Notes under the pieces: generated by a model
The model's database searches: none
What the model was told of the DNA's origin: nothing
What the model saw: only the letters and a program-made list of their open reading frames with translations
Position numbers and translations under genes: made by a program
Part shown: piece by piece, positions 58,998 through 64,000 of the stretch
Layout: every line of letters begins with the position of its first letter
How positions within the stretch are numbered: the first letter of the stretch is position 1
Assembly: GCA_052400665.1 (NCBI GenBank)
Contig: JBQTGK010000001.1
Origin: JBQTGK01 sp052400665
GTDB lineage: Bacteria > Bacteroidota > Bacteroidia > Bacteroidales > Marinifilaceae
Direction: 5' to 3' (one strand)
DNA: 64,000 bases

Positions 58998-60185
58998 CTA
59001 TTCAACATACAATACTAATCCCTTAAGATATTCTCCTTCGGGATGAAATATATTTACCGGATGATCGGCCGGTTGAGTTAACTGATGAAGAATACGTACA
59101 GTTCTACCTGCATTGGCTGCAGCTACAAAAACTGTTTTTCGAAAATCTTCTTTACTTACTGCTTGCGAACATGAAAAAGTAAACAAAATACCTCCTGGTT
59201 TAATCTGCTGAAACCCTTTAAAGTTTAATCTCTTATAACCTTTTAAAGCATTATCCAAAACTTTTTTATGTTTTGCAAATGCTGGTGGATCCAGAACTAT
59301 TAAATCATATTTCTGCGAGGATTCATCCATAAATTTGAATGCATCTTCGGCGTAAGCTTCGTGGCGTTTATCTCCTGGAAAATTTAATTCCACATTTTCG
59401 TTTGTTATGCTTATTGCACGTGCCGAACTATCAACGGAGTGCACTAATTTAGCACCACCACGCATTGCATAAAAAGAAAATCCACCTGTATAACAAAACA
59501 TATTTAAAACCGAACGGCCTTTTGAATAATGTTCCAGTAAACTTCTATTTTCTCTTTGATCGATAAAAAATCCTGTTTTTTGACCTTTTAACCAATCTAC
59601 ATTGAATTTTAAACCATTCTCTACAGCTATGAACGATTCTGTTTCTCCAAACAAATATCCATTTTTAGGTTCGATACCCGATTTAAAAGGAATGGTGCCT
59701 TCCGATTTGTCGAAAACAGCTTTTAAGTCGTTGCCTAGTATTTTTTGTAATGCTTCGGTAATTTCTTCTCTATGCAAATACATTCCTACAGAATGACACT
59801 GCATAACAGCAGTTCCTGCATAAAAATCAATAATTAATCCGGGTAATCCATCCCCCTCTCCATGAACAAGTCTGAATACATTATTGTCCTTATTACCATA
59901 TAGGTCAATTGCTTTTCGCAATTTACAAGCCGAACTAATTTTCTCTATCCAAAAATCTAGGTCAATTTCTCTCTCTTCAAATGACAAAATTCTAACCACT
60001 ATCGATCCAATAGAGATGTGCCCCACCGCTAAAAACACTCCTTGTGCATCGTAAACTGCAACCAGATCGCCTTCCTGCATTCCTTCATCAACTCTACTTA
60101 CGGCACCTGAAAAAATCCAAGGGTGAAAACGTTTAATGGAATGTTCCTTCCCTTTTTTTAGGTGTACTTTAGGATAATTTATCAT
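58998..60185 (-). CDS. Class I SAM-dependent rRNA methyltransferase (RlmI-like)
   Basis: The 395 residues begin with a PUA domain (HPWIFSGAVSRVDEGMQEGDLVAVYDAQGVFLAVGHI), then the RlmI insert region, and the methyltransferase: GQKTGFFIDQRENRSLL, VLNMFCYTGGFSFYAMRGGAK, DLIVLDPPAFAKHK and FTFSCSQAVSKEDF. Homologues methylate 23S rRNA cytosine (m5C1962 in E. coli). The PPAFAK motif and active-site Cys of FSCSQ are present. It lies 102 bp downstream of the exonuclease gene start region, and could share an operon with it. Confidence 0.93.
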   Translation of the reverse strand: MINYPKVHLKKGKEHSIKRFHPWIFSGAVSRVDEGMQEGDLVAVYDAQGVFLAVGHISIGSIVVRILSFEEREIDLDFWIEKISSACKLRKAIDLYGNKDNNVFRLVHGEGDGLPGLIIDFYAGTAVMQCHSVGMYLHREEITEALQKILGNDLKAVFDKSEGTIPFKSGIEPKNGYLFGETESFIAVENGLKFNVDWLKGQKTGFFIDQRENRSLLEHYSKGRSVLNMFCYTGGFSFYAMRGGAKLVHSVDSSARAISITNENVELNFPGDKRHEAYAEDAFKFMDESSQKYDLIVLDPPAFAKHKKVLDNALKGYKRLNFKGFQQIKPGGILFTFSCSQAVSKEDFRKTVFVAAANAGRTVRILHQLTQPADHPVNIFHPEGEYLKGLVLYVE

Positions 60186-60286
60186 TTAATAATCTGTTTT
60201 ATACTGATATTTAGGAATTACAAAGAAGATTTAATTCCCATTGGTTGATTATTCCAACTTTTATAAAGTGAACTGCAATTTTGCTT

Positions 60287-60877
60287 TTACTCTTCGATTT
60301 TTGAAGCTTTAAGCTTTTCAAAAATCTTTAAAGAAACCCAGGCATCGGTTGCTGCATATCTTAATTGTCCGGGACTTAATTCGGCCGCTTCCCAATTTGA
60401 TACCTGCTGGCGTTTAGAAATTCTAAAATCCAATACTATGGCCGATAATTTTTTCAGAGAGAAACTCTCAATTCCAAAATTAGACACATAATCCTGCAAC
60501 TCAAGAAATCCATTGGCATCAAAATCTGTAAGCTTTTGTAAGCCTCTGATATCGTCTTTAATTGCTGCACCAACTTTCATGATATTAGGATCGTTTAAAA
60601 GTTCGGTTAACTGCGAAGGCAGACCTATTTTATTGATTCTAAAAAGAAAAGTTTTCGAATTTGCTGCCAATTGAAGTAATGCAACATCGTTAACTTTACC
60701 TTTTTTAAAAGACGGTCGGGTTTCTGTATCGAAACCCAATATATCATACTCTTTTAGGTATTTTACGGCATCGTTGATATCCTCATATTGATCGACCAAT
60801 ATAATTTCACCCTCGAAAGCCTTTAATGGCATTTTATTCGCTTCTTCGCTTGTAATTGATTTTTGAAATGGCAACAT
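60287..60877 (-). CDS. 3'-5' exonuclease, DEDDy/RNase D-like
   Basis: The 196 residues have ExoI in GFDTETRPSF (Asp/Glu), and the ExoIII motif RYAATDAWVSLKIFEKL, with ALLQLAANSKTFLF and VGAAIKDDIRGLQKL as intermediate motifs. This is a small RNase D-type exonuclease, about half the size of E. coli RNase D because the HRDC domains are absent. It could process RNA or DNA 3' ends. It follows the DUF5063 gene by 41 bp, a pairing common in Bacteroidota. Confidence 0.92.
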   Translation of the reverse strand: MLPFQKSITSEEANKMPLKAFEGEIILVDQYEDINDAVKYLKEYDILGFDTETRPSFKKGKVNDVALLQLAANSKTFLFRINKIGLPSQLTELLNDPNIMKVGAAIKDDIRGLQKLTDFDANGFLELQDYVSNFGIESFSLKKLSAIVLDFRISKRQQVSNWEAAELSPGQLRYAATDAWVSLKIFEKLKASKIEE

Positions 60878-60918
60878 CTAATACTCTTTTTCTTGAAACA
60901 TCTGTCAATCCTTCTTAA

Positions 60919-61545
60919 CTACTCATTCTCTTCTCCCCATTCTCTCTGACGCTGAGAAAAAATTGATCCACTTAAATCTATATTCTCGTGAATTGAAGAA
61001 GAAATATTATCATCATCTTTTAAACTTTCTTTATCAGCAATAAGCTTATGAATAGGCCTTAGGGTATTCACTAATTTTTGCCCCCAAAGCTGATAAAAAT
61101 TATTGTTTAAATCCCAAAGTGAATCATTCATCACTTCAAGAGTTCCAATTTTATATGATGTTATAAAATCTTTTAAATCCTGATAAATATCGGCAAAATT
61201 TTCTGAAATAGAAGAAATTAAAGGAGTATCGCTATATTCCATCTCATCTTCGAACACTTCCAGAAACTCATCGTGAGCCCCCATTCTTGTTTTTACCGAT
61301 GAATGTATATACTCCCAATCAGCTTCGGTTACAAATTTCTCGACCTCTTCTTCTAACTCCAATTCATTCTTTGGCAACATACTTGCCTTTAAATACAACA
61401 GGGGTAATAATTTTTGAGCTGTTTCTACGAACTCCAGCTTATCTGTTTTAGCCGAATTTTCGAGTAACAAACAAAATTCGTTAGCAACAGTTACAAACTC
61501 AATAACATTTTTAGAATATACTATGTGTTCAAAATTATCTTCCAT
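60919..61545 (-). CDS. DUF5063 protein
   Basis: The 208 residues are helical and acidic and match DUF5063: SKNVIEFVTVANEFCLLLENSAKTDKLEFVETAQKLLPLLYLKASMLP, and SISENFADIYQDLKDFITSYKIGTLEVMNDSLWDL. No catalytic motif is seen. It is the upstream partner of the RNase D-like gene, with which it is regularly neighboured in Bacteroidota. Its role is unknown; assistance to the nuclease is a reasonable hypothesis. Confidence 0.85.
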   Translation of the reverse strand: MEDNFEHIVYSKNVIEFVTVANEFCLLLENSAKTDKLEFVETAQKLLPLLYLKASMLPKNELELEEEVEKFVTEADWEYIHSSVKTRMGAHDEFLEVFEDEMEYSDTPLISSISENFADIYQDLKDFITSYKIGTLEVMNDSLWDLNNNFYQLWGQKLVNTLRPIHKLIADKESLKDDDNISSSIHENIDLSGSIFSQRQREWGEENE

Positions 61546-61765
61546 CTTTATATTTTCCTATAATATCATTAAAATTTTGAAGTAATGTGATTAGCAATAC
61601 AACGAAATATTAAATTGTTTAATTAAAAATAAAGTAGCTTTTAAAATATGCTAACTAAGACCTTTAATTGGTAGAACATTGCAAAAATAGAAAGATTTTA
61701 TGAATATAGGGCAGCACTTATCGATTTAGCTAGAATGGGCAAATAATCCTCCTCCTATTTCCGTC

Positions 61766-63670
61766 TTAGTTTATCCAAATTATTTGATTTCCGTCTTTAC
61801 TTTTAATTACTTCATTATCCTTTAAAATTCTGATAACTTCTAAAATTCGAGTTTCTGAATACGACAAAGCTTTTACCAAATCATCGACCGCTAAACTTTC
61901 CTGTTTCAGTAAAGTACGAATTTCATCGGCAATTGATTCATACTCTTGATTACTTAATCCTTTATCCTCTTTTTCCTTACATATGTCGCACTTACCACAC
62001 ACCGGGGCTTTTTTCTGACCAAAATATTCCAAAAGAAATTTCGATCTGCAAATATTCTTACTTTCAGCATAATGAATTACTGCTTGTATTTTAGATTCCA
62101 TATTTTCTTTTCGCTTATCGTAAACTTCCTTGCCAAGTTTAATAAAGTTTACTGGCAATCGTTCTTGTGTAAGAATAAGAAAAGGAGTTTTTTTTCTAGG
62201 AATGTACTTTATGATTTTATATCGGGATAATTCTTTAAGATACTGAATAATCGATTCTTTTTTAATTTTTGATCTGCTAGACAGCAAATCAATATTAACA
62301 GGTACATAATCAGCAAACAAACCTGTATAAGAACGCAATAATAACTTTATAAATGCATCATAATCTTTATTTGCTAGCTGAAATTTATACAAATCATCTC
62401 TCTGTATTGCAAAAATAATCCTTGTTTCATGTTCTAAATCATCAGTTAATTCTAAATAACCAGCTCGTTGTAATATTTTTAAAGCATTAAAAGCTTGCAA
62501 TACATTAAACTTAAAATTTTTACAGAACAAACCTAAATCGAAATCAAAAACTGCATCTTTCCCAGCTCCTTCGGCCACCTGCAAAAAATTACCCAAAGCC
62601 TGATAAACACGAATTATAAACTCCTTTTCCGGGAAATTTGTTTTTATTCGTTTTAGTAACTGAACACGATCCGGATTAGAATATAATAAAACTGCAAAGG
62701 CCTTTTTGCCATCTCTTCCGGCTCTTCCTGCTTCCTGAAAATAGGCTTCTATGGTATCCGGCAAATCCATATGAACAACGGTTCTAACATCAGGTTTATC
62801 GATCCCCATTCCAAAAGCATTGGTAGCCACCATAACCTGAACAGCACCTTTTTTCCAACGCTCCTGTCTAAAATCTTTCACATCATTTTTTAAACCGGCA
62901 TGATAAAACTCTGCTTTTATTCTATGTGTTTTCAAAAACTCTGTTAGCTCCTTACATTTTTTTCTACTTCGCACATACACAACCGAGCTCCCCTTTTGCT
63001 TTGTAAGTATTTTTAGCAAATATCTATTTTTATCCTCGGTTTCCCTTACCAGATAAATTAGATTCTCTCTCTCGAAACTTTTTCGAAACACATTCTTTTG
63101 CGGAAAATTTAATCGCTCTTGAATATCATTTACAACATCAAGTGTTGCTGTGGCTGTTAAGGCTAAAACCGGAACTGCAGGTAACAATTCTCTTAATTCT
63201 ACAATTTTCAAATAAGAAGGACGAAAATCGTAGCCCCATTGCGAAATACAATGTGATTCATCAACAGCTATAAGGCAAACATTCATCTGCACCACTTTTT
63301 GTCGAAACAATTGTGATCCAATACGCTCGGGTGATATATATAGGAATTTAACATTCCCAAATAAGCATTTATCAAGAATAATCTGAATTTCATGTTTAGA
63401 CAAACCAGAATACAACAACTCTGCTTTTATTCCTTTCTCTCTTAGATTTTGAACCTGATCTTTCATTAATGCAACCAAAGGCGATACAACAATACAAATT
63501 CCGTCGGTTGCCATTACCGGAACCTGAAAAGTAAGAGATTTCCCTCCTCCTGTAGGCATTAAACCTAAACTATCCTTTCCTTCCGAAACTGATTTTATAA
63601 TTTCATCTTGTAAAGGTCGAAAGCCTGTAAACCCCCAATATTTTTCCAGAACCTTATTGAATTGATCCAT
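61766..63670 (-). CDS. Second RecQ-type DNA helicase (short form)
   Basis: The 634 residues share the RecQ core: Walker A LMPTGGGKS (37-45), VDESHCISQWGYDFRPSY (DESH in place of DEAH, 137-140), and AYFQEAGRAGRDGKKA. The zinc cluster is in CRSKFLLEYFGQKKAPVCGKCDICK, and the winged-helix part and a C-terminal HTH-like tail (TRILEVIRILKDNEVIKSK) are recognisable. It lacks the HRDC domain present in the recQ at 36995-39106. The two RecQ genes may have divided roles. Confidence 0.93.
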   Translation of the reverse strand: MDQFNKVLEKYWGFTGFRPLQDEIIKSVSEGKDSLGLMPTGGGKSLTFQVPVMATDGICIVVSPLVALMKDQVQNLREKGIKAELLYSGLSKHEIQIILDKCLFGNVKFLYISPERIGSQLFRQKVVQMNVCLIAVDESHCISQWGYDFRPSYLKIVELRELLPAVPVLALTATATLDVVNDIQERLNFPQKNVFRKSFERENLIYLVRETEDKNRYLLKILTKQKGSSVVYVRSRKKCKELTEFLKTHRIKAEFYHAGLKNDVKDFRQERWKKGAVQVMVATNAFGMGIDKPDVRTVVHMDLPDTIEAYFQEAGRAGRDGKKAFAVLLYSNPDRVQLLKRIKTNFPEKEFIIRVYQALGNFLQVAEGAGKDAVFDFDLGLFCKNFKFNVLQAFNALKILQRAGYLELTDDLEHETRIIFAIQRDDLYKFQLANKDYDAFIKLLLRSYTGLFADYVPVNIDLLSSRSKIKKESIIQYLKELSRYKIIKYIPRKKTPFLILTQERLPVNFIKLGKEVYDKRKENMESKIQAVIHYAESKNICRSKFLLEYFGQKKAPVCGKCDICKEKEDKGLSNQEYESIADEIRTLLKQESLAVDDLVKALSYSETRILEVIRILKDNEVIKSKDGNQIIWIN

Positions 63671-63847
63671 TCTTTTAGCTAACAGTGTTTTGATAATTTT
63701 AATTATCTGATTTTACGAAAATCAGATTAAAAATAGTAACTTTTAAATTGAATATCTTAATTAACAATTTTTAGATTTTTAATTAAGTTCTATTGCGCTA
63801 TTTTTTTTGTAATTTCGCATGCAATTTAAACCTAAATTTATTGCAAA

Positions 63848-64000
63848 ATGTTATTTGTATCTGGTAAAATTATTTCTAAAGGTTTAATTTCTGATGAAAT
63901 TCTTCAAGTTCCTGCTTATAATAATGGAATAGAGAAGAATATAAATTCAAAAACAAAATTCTCAGATTTAGTCTCTCTTAATACATCTATTTTACCTAAT
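63848..64000 (+). CDS. 5' part of an unknown plus-strand protein (cut by the window)
   Basis: An open frame begins at ATG 63848 and runs 51 codons to the window end without a stop. It begins MLFVSGKIISKGLISDEI and has a plausible coding composition, including a Ser/Asn/Lys-rich region at about 27-40. No signal peptide or family is visible. The gene is divergent from the second RecQ gene, with 177 bp between them that presumably hold both promoters. Confidence 0.5.
   Translation, partial: MLFVSGKIISKGLISDEILQVPAYNNGIEKNINSKTKFSDLVSLNTSILPN

Overview
The window reads as chromosomal DNA of a Bacteroidota bacterium, probably a facultative or strict anaerobe of the Bacteroidales/Marinilabiliales side. 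This is inferred from several things. The DNA is AT-rich, and some promoters carry a TAnnTTTG-type -7 element. The gene families are typical of the phylum: LeuA2 next to LeuD/LeuC/LeuA, fused 2-oxoacid dehydrogenase E1, fused SpmA/SpmB, GIN/DUF2807, DUF5063 and Tex. An oxygen-sensitive glycyl radical enzyme is also present. I saw no rRNA, tRNA, CRISPR array, prophage or insertion sequence. Nearly all genes lie on the minus strand; four complete or partial genes and one terminal partial gene lie on the plus strand.

Region 1 (1-11,100) is a complete branched-chain amino-acid superoperon on the minus strand, read right to left: ilvD, ilvB, ilvN, ilvC, leuA, leuC, leuD and a second leuA-like gene cut by the window edge. 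Three short leader-peptide genes with Ile/Val/Leu-rich runs, each followed by an intrinsic terminator, control it. Two sit in tandem before ilvD and one sits between ilvC and leuA. In each, a segment near the leader stop codon can pair with the terminator's 5' arm, which is the logic of ribosome-mediated attenuation.

Region 2 (11,300-22,000) holds a small YtxH/holin-like/short-protein envelope operon, a NifX-like protein and a cysteine-containing flavoprotein. It also holds trans-4-hydroxy-L-proline dehydratase (HypD) with its radical-SAM activase, and a 2-oxoacid dehydrogenase E2-E1 pair followed by a flavodoxin.

Region 3 (22,000-34,700) contains an SRPBCC protein, an S4 protein and a fused SpmA/SpmB membrane protein. 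It also contains an unusual locus: a repeat-rich secreted TPR-like protein, a STAND/NACHT-type NTPase with an HTH-like N-terminus, two paralogous LytTR response regulators (one with a degenerate receiver), a coiled-coil lipoprotein and an outer-membrane beta-barrel protein. Copies of an AACTGCGTAAT element, spaced 21 bp apart, lie upstream of both the lipoprotein gene and the NTPase gene. They probably mark a LytTR regulon that ties this locus together, and it is the best candidate here for an undescribed system.

Region 4 (34,700-64,000) is mostly housekeeping: two S9 peptidases, two RecQ helicases, MutS2, a Gate-domain membrane protein and an AGCS symporter with an extra domain. It also has pentapeptide-repeat, PhzF, MazG-like, porin-like, PspC and GIN-domain proteins, Tex, an FAD oxidoreductase, a DEAD-box helicase, an RlmI-like methyltransferase, a DEDD exonuclease and a DUF5063 protein. 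A 42-bp tandem repeat array and a possible structured leader RNA lie in intergenic DNA.
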